DNA of 64,000 nt from Bradyrhizobium iriomotense (GTDB lineage: Bacteria > Pseudomonadota > Alphaproteobacteria > Rhizobiales > Xanthobacteraceae), in contig NZ_JAFCLP010000002.1 in the NCBI RefSeq assembly GCF_018129405.1, positions 62,001 to 126,000 of the forward strand. Reading direction: 5' to 3'. The notes under the pieces were generated by a model. That model was not told the origin of the DNA. It was given only the letters and a program-made list of their open reading frames with translations, and ran no database searches. Every line of letters begins with the position of its first letter. Positions within the stretch are counted from its first letter, which is position 1. A program made the position numbers and the translations under genes. Positions 1-9,312 of the stretch are shown here, piece by piece.

Positions 1-1
1 G

Positions 2-1915
2 GTATCGGTCGTCACCACCGACCAAATCAGGAACCAGGGCGCAGTCTCCATCGGCGAGGCGCTGCGCTACACCGCCGGCGTCAGCGGCGACGTCAATGGC
101 GGCTCGGACACCCGCTTCGGCGGTCTCCAGATCCGCGGCTTCGACATGACCATGCCGGGCCTCTATATCGACGGCCTGCGAATCCCGTCCAGCAATTACG
201 TGCACTTCAACGGGCTCGATCCCTATGGCGCCGAGCGCCTCGAGGTTCTCAAGGGCCCGTCCTCGGCGATGTACGGCGGCAGCGGCACCGGCGGTCTGCT
301 CAACTACGTGACAAAGCTGCCGACGGCGCAGCAGTTCGGCGAGGTCTCGATCTCCGGCGGCAGCTTCAACCGCTATCAGGGCCAGTTCGACATGGGCGGC
401 CCCGCCAACAAGGAAGGCACCGTGCTGTGGCGCCTGACCGGCGTGGTGCGCGACGGCGAAACCCAGGTCGACTTCAGCAAGGACAACCGCGTCTTCATCG
501 CGCCCGCCGTCACGTTCAAGCCGAATGACGACACCACCCTCACCGTGCTCGCCAACTATCAGAAGGACCGGGCAGGGTGGGGCCTCCAGTTTCTGCCGGC
601 TTCCGGAACGGTGTGGCCGAACAACGGCCGCACCATCCCGGTATCGTTCTTCGCGGGCGTGCCGAGCTTCGACGCCTTCAACACCGAGATCGCAACAGTC
701 GGCTACCAGCTCTCGCACGATTTCACCGACAACATCACGTTCCGGCAGAACCTGCGCTACGCCTACCAGCACAACGAGGAGAAGGTGTTTTACGGCGGCG
801 GCTATACCGACGAGGCCACAGGGCAGCTCGCCCGCTACGGCAGCTATAGCAACTCCTACATCAACTCCTTTGCGGTGGATAACCAGCTCCAGGGCAAGTT
901 CACGACCGGAATCCTGAGCCACACCACGCTGGTCGGGGTCGACTATCGCAACACGACGTTCCGCGACACCGCCTTTGGCGTCACGACGTCAGCGCCCGAG
1001 GTCAATGTCTTCAATCCGGCCTACAGCTACGACTGGACCATCGGCGGCATGAGCGACGACACCGGCGTCAAGCAGTCGCAGGTCGGCGTCTATGCGCAGG
1101 ACCAGATCAAGCTCGGCCGGCTGTCGTTCCAGCTCGGAGGCCGCCAGGATTTCGTGACGACGCAGGTCGACAGCGGCATCTCCAATACTACGGTCTCGAA
1201 GGATGCCTCGGCCTTCACCGGCCGTGCCGCCGTGATGTACAATTTCGACAACGGCATCGCGCCTTACTTCAGCTACTCGGAATCATTCCTGCCGGTGCTC
1301 GCGACCGGTTTTGGCGGACAGATGCTCAATCCCGAGACGGGCATCCAATACGAAGTGGGCGTCAAGTACCAGCCACTCGGCTGGAACGCGCTGTTCACCT
1401 TCGCTGCCTTCGACCTGACGCGCGACAACGTCGTCACCTACGTGCCTGCAGCGACCTATGCCGAACAAACCGGGCAGGTGAAGTCGCGCGGCATCGAGCT
1501 CGAAGGCACGATGTCGCTCGCCGACGGCTGGAACCTGCGCGCGGCCTACGCCTATGTCGATGCCATCGTCACGCAGGATCCGGTCAACGTCGGCAAGGCG
1601 CCGACGACGGTGCCGCTCAACCGCGCCTCGCTGTGGAGCGACTACACGCTCCAGAACGGGCTGCTCGCGGGCCTTCAATTCGGCGGCGGCATCCGTTATG
1701 TCGGCGCAACCTGGGGCGATGACGCCAACACGTTCAAGGTCGGAGCCTCGACCGTGCTGGATGCGCTTTTGGCCTACACCAGGGACAATTGGCGCCTGTC
1801 GCTGAACGTCACCAACCTCGCCGACACCCGCTACGTCGCGGCCTGCTACAACCTGTCGGGCTGCTTCTACGCAGAGGGACGCAAGGCCATCGGCAAGCTG
1901 ACCTACCGGTGGTGA
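2..1915 (+). CDS. TonB-dependent siderophore receptor (5' end outside window)
   Basis: Outer-membrane channel for a ferric siderophore, energised through TonB-ExbBD. The reading frame is open from the first bases, so signal peptide and TonB box are missing. The visible protein starts inside the plug domain (TTDQIRNQGAVSIGEAL, then QIRGF and LEVLKGPSSAMYGGSGTGG, the plug signature). The remainder is a long beta-barrel ending in GKLTYRW with a terminal aromatic residue, as outer-membrane barrels usually do. Two cysteines near the end (AACYNLSGCFYAEGR) are typical of the FhuA/FoxA-like siderophore receptors. The PepSY membrane protein 60 bases downstream on the same strand supports a ferric-siderophore role. 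The exact siderophore cannot be read from the sequence. Confidence 0.93.
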   Translation, partial: VSVVTTDQIRNQGAVSIGEALRYTAGVSGDVNGGSDTRFGGLQIRGFDMTMPGLYIDGLRIPSSNYVHFNGLDPYGAERLEVLKGPSSAMYGGSGTGGLLNYVTKLPTAQQFGEVSISGGSFNRYQGQFDMGGPANKEGTVLWRLTGVVRDGETQVDFSKDNRVFIAPAVTFKPNDDTTLTVLANYQKDRAGWGLQFLPASGTVWPNNGRTIPVSFFAGVPSFDAFNTEIATVGYQLSHDFTDNITFRQNLRYAYQHNEEKVFYGGGYTDEATGQLARYGSYSNSYINSFAVDNQLQGKFTTGILSHTTLVGVDYRNTTFRDTAFGVTTSAPEVNVFNPAYSYDWTIGGMSDDTGVKQSQVGVYAQDQIKLGRLSFQLGGRQDFVTTQVDSGISNTTVSKDASAFTGRAAVMYNFDNGIAPYFSYSESFLPVLATGFGGQMLNPETGIQYEVGVKYQPLGWNALFTFAAFDLTRDNVVTYVPAATYAEQTGQVKSRGIELEGTMSLADGWNLRAAYAYVDAIVTQDPVNVGKAPTTVPLNRASLWSDYTLQNGLLAGLQFGGGIRYVGATWGDDANTFKVGASTVLDALLAYTRDNWRLSLNVTNLADTRYVAACYNLSGCFYAEGRKAIGKLTYRW

Positions 1916-1974
1916 GTTCAACTCAAGACGGTCCGGCCATGACAGCCGGACCTGCTGGATGAGAGTCGAGAACG

Positions 1975-3264
1975 ATGAGAGCGATATTCGGCAGGCTGCA
2001 TCGCTGGGCGGGATTGCTCACGGCCGGATTCCTGTTCTTCTCCGGCATCACAGGCGCGATCATCTCCTGGGACCATGAGATCGACGACGTCCTGAACAGC
2101 CATCTGTTCGACGTCACCAGCAAGGGTCCGGCCATTCCCTCGATCGAGCTCGCGAAGATGATCGAGCAGCGCGATCCCCGTGCGCGCGTGGTCTACCTCT
2201 TCATGACACCGGAGGAGGGCCACTCGCTGTGGTTCTTCATCATGCCGCGGATCGATCCGGCGACCGGCAAGCGCTATTCCCTCGACTACAATCAGGTGTT
2301 CCTCGATCCCAACACCGGCGTGGAGCTCGGTCGCCGCTATTGGGGCGCGGTGTGGCCGGTCACGCGAGAGAACTTCGTCTCGTTCCTCTACAAGCTGCAC
2401 TACACCATGCACATCCCGGAATTCTGGGGCAGCGACCGCTGGGGCATGCGCGTGCTCGGGGTGATCGCGATCATCTGGACCATCGATTGCTTCGTCGGCT
2501 TCTATCTGACGCTGCCCTCGTGGCGACGCGCCAAGGCGGCGCGGGCGCCCGCGGTTACGCGACAGCTCGATCGCGGCTTCTGGGCGCGCTGGGCGCCGGC
2601 CTGGACCATCAAGACATCGGGCAGCGCCTACCGGATCAATTTCGATATCCACCGCGCCTTCAGCCTCTGGACCTGGGGCGTGTTGTTCATCATCGCCTTC
2701 ACGGCGTTCTCGCTGAACCTCTATTTCGAGGTGTTCTCGCCGCTGATGAAGATGGTGTCGAACTACACGCCGACGCCCTACGAGCAGCGACCCTATCGCG
2801 ATCTCGATGATCCCATCGAGCCCAAGGTGACGTTCGCCGAGATCGCCGCACGCGCGGCCGCCGACGGCAAGGCGCGGGGCTGGACGATCCCGGTGGGCTC
2901 GATCAATTACGGCCCGGCCCATGGCGTCTATGCCGCCGCCTTCTTCCACCCCGGCGACGATCATGGTGCCGGCGGCGTCGGCCCGGCGCAGCTCTATTAC
3001 GACAGCGAGGACGGCCGTCCGATCGGCGAGCGGCTGCCCTGGGTCGGGACCGCCGCCGACATCTTCGTGCAAGCGCAGTTTCCGCTGCATTCGGGCCGCA
3101 TCGTCGGCCTGTTTGGCCGCATCCTGATCTCGATCATGGGGCTGGTGGTGGCCGCGCTCTCGGTCACCGGGGTCGTGATCTGGTGGCGCAAGCGCCGCGC
3201 CCGTGTCCGCGTCCGCGAGACCGCTGCACTGCGCCTGAGCCGGCAACTCACGCCGGCGGAGTAG
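1975..3264 (+). CDS. PepSY-associated TM helix protein (PiuB-like, iron-siderophore reductase family)
   Basis: Inner-membrane protein of the PepSY-TM family, members of which are encoded beside siderophore receptors and are thought to reduce or release iron from the siderophore. Four hydrophobic segments are visible: residues about 8-32 (LHRWAGLLTAGFLFFSG), 160-185, 225-248 and 375-400 (ISIMGLVVAALSVTGVVIWW). Periplasmic PepSY-like stretches lie between them. The opening LHRWAGL and the conserved histidines in YKLHYTMHIPE and NFDIHRAFSLWTW are the probable haem or metal ligands of the family. It follows the receptor by 60 bases and is probably co-transcribed. Length 429 residues is normal for the family. 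Confidence 0.9.
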   Translation: MRAIFGRLHRWAGLLTAGFLFFSGITGAIISWDHEIDDVLNSHLFDVTSKGPAIPSIELAKMIEQRDPRARVVYLFMTPEEGHSLWFFIMPRIDPATGKRYSLDYNQVFLDPNTGVELGRRYWGAVWPVTRENFVSFLYKLHYTMHIPEFWGSDRWGMRVLGVIAIIWTIDCFVGFYLTLPSWRRAKAARAPAVTRQLDRGFWARWAPAWTIKTSGSAYRINFDIHRAFSLWTWGVLFIIAFTAFSLNLYFEVFSPLMKMVSNYTPTPYEQRPYRDLDDPIEPKVTFAEIAARAAADGKARGWTIPVGSINYGPAHGVYAAAFFHPGDDHGAGGVGPAQLYYDSEDGRPIGERLPWVGTAADIFVQAQFPLHSGRIVGLFGRILISIMGLVVAALSVTGVVIWWRKRRARVRVRETAALRLSRQLTPAE

Positions 3265-3394
3265 GGCCGGGCAAGTCTGTCTGGGCCCACCGATGCGTTC
3301 AAATAAAAGTTGTGACGCGCCGCGGCTTTCCGTAAGGTTGTAAGGGTGAACGCGCTGCCAGGCAGCGCGGGTGATCATTCGCCGCGAGTGCCCA

Positions 3395-4450
3395 ATGACC
3401 ACACCTTGTCACTTCAACTCCGCTCAGTTGTCATTCGAGGGATCACCGCTGGATCAGGCCCGGTGCCTGCTTCGCACCGTCAAGCCCCACGGCATCGTCG
3501 CCGAGGCGCCAGCCGATCTGCCGCCGGTGCTGTCCGGCCTGCTCGCCAGTCCCGCAGCGCTGGGGGTGACCAAGGCGCAGCTGCGATCATTCCTTCAGAC
3601 GCAGGGGATTGCGGAAAACACCGTAGGCGGCTCGGTGACGGATCGCATCTGCCACGCCAATTCCGACGACCCGAACGCACCGCTTGCGCGTTATTTCGTC
3701 ATCCACGACACCAGCTTCAAACTGGGGGCCGGACAAGACTTCGACCCGGATTTCATCAACACGGCCGCCTGGTCCGGCAACAAGCTTTCGGGTCTGCCTG
3801 ACGGCAAGACCCACATCTACATCACGCGCCTCGGCGAGACACGGACGGACCGGACCTACGGCACGCCTTGGCGCGCGACCCAGTTCGAAATGCCAAGTAC
3901 CCGCTTCAGGGGACTGTTCCTGCATCACGAACTGGTGCAGCCGCGCATGGGCCCCGGCACCCAGGACTTCCAGTCGCCCGACCCAGGATTCACGCCCGCC
4001 CAATATGCCAGGCTCGCGCTGCAATATGTCATCGCCGGCGTCAGGCGCGGCGAATGGATGGTCCCGGTCTACCACTGCGTGCTGGATCTGGGTGTCGGCG
4101 ACCACGACGACCCCCAGCATTTCGACCTCGCGGCCTGGGACGCGGCCCTCCAGACGACGCTCGCGGGCGTCCGTGCGGAGCAGGCAGAGGTCGCCATGGC
4201 GGCCGACGTGGCGGTATCGTCCGCGACCGCACCGCGCGCGCGGCGGACCAGGCCACAGAAAACCGGACGAACCAGGGCGGTGAAGAAGGCCGCGCCGCGC
4301 AGGAAGGTCGCGGTAGCCAGGAAGCCCGCGAAAAAGACCTCCGCAAAGAAGAAGTCGCCGGCCAAGTCGCGCAAGACAGCCGCGGCTGTGAAGAAGGCGG
4401 GCAAAAAGACAGCCAAGACTCGCGCCAGGAAAAGCAAGAAGCGCGCATAG
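3395..4450 (+). CDS. Unknown protein, possible amidase-like core with a histone-H1-like basic C-terminal tail
   Basis: About 351 residues in two parts. Residues 1-280 form a globular domain with YFVIHDTSFKLGAG, FLHHELVQPRMGPG, VYHCVLDLG and DDPQHFDLAAWD. The spacing of these histidines recalls N-acetylmuramoyl-alanine amidases (Amidase_2), but this is only a resemblance. The last 70 residues are almost entirely K, A, R, S and T, like histone H1 or bacterial HctB/AlgP tails, and should bind nucleic acid or another polyanion. No signal peptide is seen. ATG at 3395 is chosen; an in-frame GTG at 3371 would add eight residues, and neither has a good ribosome binding site. It stands alone between the iron genes and a secreted unknown. 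Confidence 0.75.
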   Translation: MTTPCHFNSAQLSFEGSPLDQARCLLRTVKPHGIVAEAPADLPPVLSGLLASPAALGVTKAQLRSFLQTQGIAENTVGGSVTDRICHANSDDPNAPLARYFVIHDTSFKLGAGQDFDPDFINTAAWSGNKLSGLPDGKTHIYITRLGETRTDRTYGTPWRATQFEMPSTRFRGLFLHHELVQPRMGPGTQDFQSPDPGFTPAQYARLALQYVIAGVRRGEWMVPVYHCVLDLGVGDHDDPQHFDLAAWDAALQTTLAGVRAEQAEVAMAADVAVSSATAPRARRTRPQKTGRTRAVKKAAPRRKVAVARKPAKKTSAKKKSPAKSRKTAAAVKKAGKKTAKTRARKSKKRA

Positions 4451-4465
4451 GCGTCACGTAGACGC
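4447..4465 (+). terminator. Short hairpin overlapping the stop codon
   Basis: AGGCGTC and GACGCCT form a perfect 7-bp stem around a 5-base loop, beginning one base before the TAG of the basic-tail protein. No T-run follows, so intrinsic termination is uncertain; it could also protect the mRNA 3' end. Confidence 0.4.
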
Positions 4466-4497
4466 CTGCGGAGCAGGGGGAGAGGGGCGGCGGGCCG

Positions 4498-4529
4498 GCA
4501 AGTCTTTGCCTGTGCAAGTCTTGGCCTGT
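4498..4529. repeat. Two tandem 16-bp direct repeats
   Basis: GCAAGTCTTTGCCTGT is followed at once by GCAAGTCTTGGCCTGT, one base different, and then by a partial third copy (AGGAGTCCTGGC). They lie upstream of the secreted protein at 4612. Function unknown; a leader or regulator site is possible. Confidence 0.7.
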
Positions 4530-4611
4530 AGGAGTCCTGGCGTGCCGGTGAACCTTCGCGCGGGGCACCGGCACCAAGACTGGAGATTGCTTCCAGCCTT
4601 TCGGACATCGC

Positions 4612-5427
4612 ATGAGATCGCTCGCCTTGCTCTGCCTGCTCGTCTTCGCCACGCCCGCCTATGCGGCCGCGCCCGAGCAGCATTATCTCGACCTGCGCGA
4701 CCGCTACATCGCGAAGTTCTCCAAGGCCAAGGAGAACGACGAGACCTTCAAGCAGCATGACGCGGCGCTCGAGGAGCTGGCCGGCGTCCTGCGCGGCCTG
4801 GTCGGCCCGGTCACGATCAAGGGCCTCCCGGCAGACGGCAAGTCGAACGTCGACACCCTGTTCAAGGGCGATTCAGGCTTCGGCCATCTCGACGGCCTCG
4901 GCTTCGCCTCCGAAGGCGACAAGATGCAGGCGGTGGTGACCACCACAGGATTGCTCAAGCACTGGCTGCGCGAGCACCGCGAGGACGGCATGCCGCAGGA
5001 GATCGGCGCGGCGATCAACTCGGACCGCTTCTACTATCAGGCAATCCAGGACTCAGCCTTCGCCAAATATGCGGATCTGCCGGTCACGAAACCCGCATCC
5101 GCGAGCGCCGCAGTCGCCGTGCTCGGCGTGCGCGGCAATGGCGATCTGAAGGGAGCGCCGCACGAAATCGGCGTGGTCGCGATCCAGGGCGAGAAGGTCT
5201 TTTTCCTCGCCGCAACGGACGCCGTGAAGACGGCCGAGATCCCGGCCTGTGAGAAGGTCTGGAAGCAGATGATGGCCAGAAAGCCCCCGCAGGACGCCAT
5301 GGCCAAAGAGGACCAGGCCATGGACGCCTACACAAAATGCTTCGCCAAGGAGGCGCCGAGGCAGAGCTGGTTCGCGGCGGCGGTGAAGAAGGCGCAGAGC
5401 CAGCTGGACCTGCTGCCGCTGCGCTGA
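4612..5427 (+). CDS. Secreted protein of unknown function
   Basis: 271 residues with a clear Sec signal peptide (MRSLALLCLLVFATPAYAAA, cleavage after AYA or AAA), so probably periplasmic. The mature part is a mixed alpha/beta sequence with LDLRDRYIAKFSKAKENDE near its start and two cysteines (PACEKVWKQ, AYTKCFAKE) that could form a disulfide. I do not recognise a family. It converges with the aldehyde dehydrogenase gene, whose stop codon lies 12 bases beyond. Confidence 0.8.
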   Translation: MRSLALLCLLVFATPAYAAAPEQHYLDLRDRYIAKFSKAKENDETFKQHDAALEELAGVLRGLVGPVTIKGLPADGKSNVDTLFKGDSGFGHLDGLGFASEGDKMQAVVTTTGLLKHWLREHREDGMPQEIGAAINSDRFYYQAIQDSAFAKYADLPVTKPASASAAVAVLGVRGNGDLKGAPHEIGVVAIQGEKVFFLAATDAVKTAEIPACEKVWKQMMARKPPQDAMAKEDQAMDAYTKCFAKEAPRQSWFAAAVKKAQSQLDLLPLR

Positions 5428-5438
5428 GCCGCCTTGCT

Positions 5439-6890
5439 TCAGAACGGATAATGGCGAGGCCCGGTCTGCACGGTGATCCAGCGCAGCTCGGTGAACTCGT
5501 CGATGGCAGCCTTGCCGCCGAAGCGCCCGTAGCCCGACGCCTTGGTGCCGCCAAACGGCATCTGGGGCTCGTCGTGCACGGTCGGCGCGTTGACGTGGCA
5601 GATGCCGGCTTCAATCCGCTTGGCGACGCCAAGGGCGCGCGCGATGTCGCGGCCGAACACGGCGGAGGAGAGGCCGTATTCGGTGTCATTGGCAACCCGC
5701 ACCGCCTCATCCACCCCGCTGACCCGCACAACGGTCACGACCGGACCAAAACTCTCCTCGCCATAGATGCGCATCGCCGGGGTGACGTGATCGACGATGG
5801 TGGCCGGCATGATCGTGCCGCTGCCGTGTCCGCCTGCCGCAAGCACCGCGCCCTTGGCGACGGCGTCGTCGATCAGGCCGCGTACGCGGTCGCAGGCCGC
5901 GCCGCTGATGAGCGAGCCGAGCACGACATTGCCCTTGCGCGGATCGCCGTGGGGCAGTTTCTTCGCCTTGGCGGCGAACTTGGCGATGAAGGCGTCCGCC
6001 ACCTTGTCGTCGACGACGATCCGTTCCGTCGACATGCAGATTTGTCCCTGGTTCATGAAGGCGCCGAAGGCCGCGGCATTCACGGCAGCATCGAGGTCGG
6101 CATCGTCGAGGATGACGAGCGGAGCCTTGCCGCCGAGCTCCAGCAGCGCGCGCTTGAGATGCTTGGCGCAGGCGAGTGCGATGAGACGGCCGACGCGGGT
6201 CGATCCGGTGAAGTTGACGCGGCGGATGGCGGGATGGGCGATCAGCGCCTCGACCACGGCCTGCGCATCCTCCGGCGCGTTGGTCACGACATTGACGACG
6301 CCGTCGCCGAGCCCGGCCTCCGCCAGGCAGCTTCCGATCAGGCGGTGCACGCCGGGGCTCATCTCGGAGGCCTTCAGCACCACCGTGTTGCCGCAGGCAA
6401 GCGGCATCGCCACCGACCGCACGCCGAGGATGATCGGCGCATTCCACGGCGCAATTCCGAGCACGACTCCGACCGGCTGACGGAAGGCCATCGCGAGATT
6501 GTCGGGCTTGTCGGACGGGATGACCTCGCCCGAGATCTGCGTCGTCATGGCGGCGGCCTCGCGCAGCATGCCTTCGGCGAGATGCACGTTGAAGCCGGCC
6601 CAGCCCGCGGTGGCGCCGGTCTCGGCCACCATCAACGCCGTGAACTCCGCAGCGCGGCGCGCGAGGATGTCGGCGGCCGCGCTGAGCCGCTTGCGGCGCT
6701 CGGAGGGGCCGAGCTGCGACCAGGCCGGAAAGGCGGCAGCCGCAGCGTCGGCGGCGCGCATCGCATCGTCGATCGAGGCCGCGGCCACGATGGTCGCGAC
6801 CTCGCCGGAGATCGGATTGCGGCGCTGGAAGGTGCGCTGGTTGCTGGCCGACTGGTCCTTGCCGCCGATGAGAAGGTCGATTGCGTTCAT
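5439..6890 (-). CDS. NAD(P)-dependent aldehyde dehydrogenase (salicylaldehyde/vanillin dehydrogenase-like)
   Basis: Oxidises an aldehyde to the acid. Hallmarks in order: cofactor region PWNAPI, FTGSTRVGR for the NAD loop, catalytic glutamate in LELGGKAPLVI, catalytic cysteine in MNQGQICMSTERIVV, and EESFGPVV plus PFGGTKASGYGR near the end. The MNQGQICMSTERIVV form is characteristic of the branch that includes salicylaldehyde, benzaldehyde and vanillin dehydrogenases. ATG at 6890 is preferred over 6902 because GGAGAG precedes it. It is the last gene of the operon that starts with the substrate-binding protein at 11462; 27 bases separate it from livF. The context suggests that the importer brings in an aldehyde or a precursor of one. 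Substrate is inferred only. Confidence 0.9.
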   Translation of the reverse strand: MNAIDLLIGGKDQSASNQRTFQRRNPISGEVATIVAAASIDDAMRAADAAAAAFPAWSQLGPSERRKRLSAAADILARRAAEFTALMVAETGATAGWAGFNVHLAEGMLREAAAMTTQISGEVIPSDKPDNLAMAFRQPVGVVLGIAPWNAPIILGVRSVAMPLACGNTVVLKASEMSPGVHRLIGSCLAEAGLGDGVVNVVTNAPEDAQAVVEALIAHPAIRRVNFTGSTRVGRLIALACAKHLKRALLELGGKAPLVILDDADLDAAVNAAAFGAFMNQGQICMSTERIVVDDKVADAFIAKFAAKAKKLPHGDPRKGNVVLGSLISGAACDRVRGLIDDAVAKGAVLAAGGHGSGTIMPATIVDHVTPAMRIYGEESFGPVVTVVRVSGVDEAVRVANDTEYGLSSAVFGRDIARALGVAKRIEAGICHVNAPTVHDEPQMPFGGTKASGYGRFGGKAAIDEFTELRWITVQTGPRHYPF

Positions 6891-6917
6891 GGCACTCTCC
6901 ATGAGGTGCTGGGGTGA

Positions 6918-7649
6918 TCAACGTGGGGGCGATGCGGCGCGCGCCTTGCCGAGATAGGCGCGCTGGATCTCGGGATCGTTCTTCATCGCAGCGGCCGGTC
7001 CGCTGCCAGCGTTGCGGCCGGACTCGATCAGGTAGACGCGATCGGCGATGTCGAGGCTGGCGCGCGCATTCTGCTCGACCAGCAGCACACCGACGCCACT
7101 GGTGCGGATCTGCGCCAGCGCGCGAAACACCTCGCGGCTGAGGAGAGGGGACAGGCCGAGCGAGGGCTCATCGAGCAGGAGCAGCAGCGGGTTCGACATC
7201 AGCGCCCGGCCGATCGCCACCATCTGCTGCTCGCCGCCGCTCATGGTGCGGACCGCCTGGGTCATGCGCTCGGCAAGGCGCGGGAACAGTTTTAGGATCC
7301 TTGCGAGCCGATCCGCTTCGCCGGCGCGGGCGCGCGCGGGATAGGCGCCGAGCTGCAAATTCTCGGCAACCGTCAGTTCGCCGAATACGCCGCGTCCCTC
7401 AGGCACCAGGGCGATGCCGCGCTCCACGATCAGATGTGCCGGCAGATCGCCGATGTTCTGTCCCTCGAACCTGATCGTCGCGCCCGGCGCCGGCCTGACC
7501 AGCCCGGCGATGCTCTTGAGCAAGGTGGACTTGCCGGCGCCGTTGGCGCCGAGGATCGCGACGATCTCGCCCTGATTGATGCCGAGCGCAATTTCGGCCA
7601 GGGCCTGGTGCTTGCCGTAGAAGTGGGAGAGGGCGGCGACCTCAAGCAT
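6918..7649 (-). CDS. livF: Branched-chain amino acid-type ABC transporter ATP-binding protein LivF
   Basis: Cytoplasmic ATPase of a HAAT-family importer, 243 residues. Walker A GANGAGKSTLLKS, signature MSGGEQQMVAIGRAL, Walker B LLLLDEPSLGLSP and the switch histidine region LLVEQNARA (asparagine-rich variant usual for LivF). ATG at 7649 is chosen because GGAGG-type spacing (CGGAGGCGACG) precedes it; the open frame upstream overlaps the preceding gene. The start overlaps the end of the LivM-LivG fusion by 8 bases, indicating translational coupling. Confidence 0.93.
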   Translation of the reverse strand: MLEVAALSHFYGKHQALAEIALGINQGEIVAILGANGAGKSTLLKSIAGLVRPAPGATIRFEGQNIGDLPAHLIVERGIALVPEGRGVFGELTVAENLQLGAYPARARAGEADRLARILKLFPRLAERMTQAVRTMSGGEQQMVAIGRALMSNPLLLLLDEPSLGLSPLLSREVFRALAQIRTSGVGVLLVEQNARASLDIADRVYLIESGRNAGSGPAAAMKNDPEIQRAYLGKARAASPPR

Positions 7650-9312
7650 CGTCGCCTCCGAGATAGGCGGCGACGACCTTTGGATCGGCCAGGACATCGT
7701 CCGGCGTGCCACGCGCGATCACGCTGCCGGCGTTCATGACGATGCAATGGCCGCACAGCGCGCGGATCGCATCCATGACATGCTCGACCATGATGATGGT
7801 GAGGCCGCGCTCGCGCAGTTTCGCGATCAGGGCAATGCCGGTCTCGAGCTCGCTCGGATTGAGGCCCGCCAGCCATTCGTCGAGCAGCACGAGGCGCGGC
7901 TGCAGCGCCAGCGCGCGGGCAAGCTCGAGCCGCTTCTGGTCGATATAGGTCAATTCGCTCGCAGGGGCTTCGTGCAGAGCGCCGAGCCCGACCAGATCCA
8001 GCAGTTCGTGTCCCGTTGCGTCCGAACCGCTTGACGTCGAGAACAGCCGCGCCGCTGCAACGTTCTCGGCCACGGTCAGGTCCGGCATCACCCGCACCAG
8101 CTGGAACGTACGCGCAAGGCCGAGCCGCGCAATCTGGTACGCGCGCAGGCCGTTGAGGACGGTGCCACTGAAGCGGATCGTGCCTGACGAGGGGCGCAGG
8201 GCCCCGGACAGCGTATTCAGCAGCGTCGTCTTGCCGGAGCCGTTCGGGCCGATGATGCCGACGATCTCACCCGGTGCGACCGTGAAGCTGACGTCCTCGA
8301 CCGCGCGCAGCCCGCTGAACGATTTGCTGACGCCGTCGACCGCGAGCAGCGTTGCATCCGCTTTACGGGCGGAAGCTGTGGCGGAGCCACCGGCCGGAAC
8401 GCGCCAGCGGCCCGCCCCGAACAGGCCGATCACGCCGTTCGGCAGCACCATGACGATGAGGACGAAGATGATGCCGAGCACGATGCTGAAATGGTTGGGC
8501 AGCGTCGCGGTCAACACCTCGAACAGCAGCACCAGCGGAACGACGCCGAGCACGGGCCCGAACAGCGAGCCGGCACCGCCGAGGAGGGCCATGATCACGA
8601 CCTGGAACGAGATGGTCGGATTGAAGGCGATCGCGGGATCGATATAGGTCCAGCGCGGCGCCATCACGGCGCCGGTCATCGCCATGAATGTCGCGCTCAG
8701 AATGAAGACGCCGAGCTTGATGCGCGTCGCATCGATGCCGGAATGGCTGGCCGCGGTCTCGTCGGCACCGATGGCGCGCAAGGCCAGCCCGTAGCGCGAG
8801 CGCCCGAGCTGCCAGCCGACCAGGAAGACGATGGCGGTCAAACCCAGCAGCTGCCAGTAGAGAATGTCCTGCGTCACCGCGCTGAAGAGATAGCGGCCGA
8901 CCGATTTGTGGATGTTGACCTCGTACCAGATCACCAGCTGCCGGATCAGCTCGGCAAGCCCGAAGGAGAAGATCACGAAATAGATGCCTGACAGCCGCAG
9001 GGTCGAGAGTCCGGTGATGGCGGCGGTGAGGGCGCCGACGCCGGCCGCGGCCAGCAGCACGACCGGCCAGGGCATGGTCTCACCTAACACCGCGGCCGTG
9101 TAGGCGCCGAGGCCGAAGAAGGCGACGGTCGCAAGCGAGATGTAACGGGTGGGGCCTGAGAACATCGCCCACGCGGTCGCAAGGATCGTGAAATAGAGGA
9201 CGCTGATGCCGAGCGCGAGATAATAGCCGTTGGCATAAAGCGGATAGGTGACGACGGCCGCAGCCAGCACCAGGGCGGCACACCACAGCAATGCACGCAT
9301 CGGCCCGGTCAT
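7642..9312 (-). CDS. Fused LivM permease and LivG ATP-binding protein
   Basis: A single 556-residue chain joins two usually separate importer subunits. Residues 1-300 are a LivM-type permease with many hydrophobic helices (ending IIFVLIVMVLPNGVIGLFG). After a short Ala/Ser linker (GGSATASARKADATL) residues 325-556 are a LivG ATPase: Walker A GPNGSGKTTLLNTLSG, the LivG-type ELTYIDQKRLELARAL signature, Walker B LVLLDEWLAGLNPSE and MVEHVMDAI with the switch histidine. The aspartate-glutamate pair is followed by W instead of P (DEWLAGL), as often seen in this subfamily. Its start overlaps the LivH stop by four bases (ATGA). Such fusions are known in rhizobia. Confidence 0.93.
   Translation of the reverse strand: MTGPMRALLWCAALVLAAAVVTYPLYANGYYLALGISVLYFTILATAWAMFSGPTRYISLATVAFFGLGAYTAAVLGETMPWPVVLLAAAGVGALTAAITGLSTLRLSGIYFVIFSFGLAELIRQLVIWYEVNIHKSVGRYLFSAVTQDILYWQLLGLTAIVFLVGWQLGRSRYGLALRAIGADETAASHSGIDATRIKLGVFILSATFMAMTGAVMAPRWTYIDPAIAFNPTISFQVVIMALLGGAGSLFGPVLGVVPLVLLFEVLTATLPNHFSIVLGIIFVLIVMVLPNGVIGLFGAGRWRVPAGGSATASARKADATLLAVDGVSKSFSGLRAVEDVSFTVAPGEIVGIIGPNGSGKTTLLNTLSGALRPSSGTIRFSGTVLNGLRAYQIARLGLARTFQLVRVMPDLTVAENVAAARLFSTSSGSDATGHELLDLVGLGALHEAPASELTYIDQKRLELARALALQPRLVLLDEWLAGLNPSELETGIALIAKLRERGLTIIMVEHVMDAIRALCGHCIVMNAGSVIARGTPDDVLADPKVVAAYLGGDDA

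Noticed and set aside
3371-3801. Alternative overlapping plus-strand frame from 3346
   Set aside because: Arg/Pro-rich sequence without family features; the frame ending at 4450 is longer and shows domain structure.
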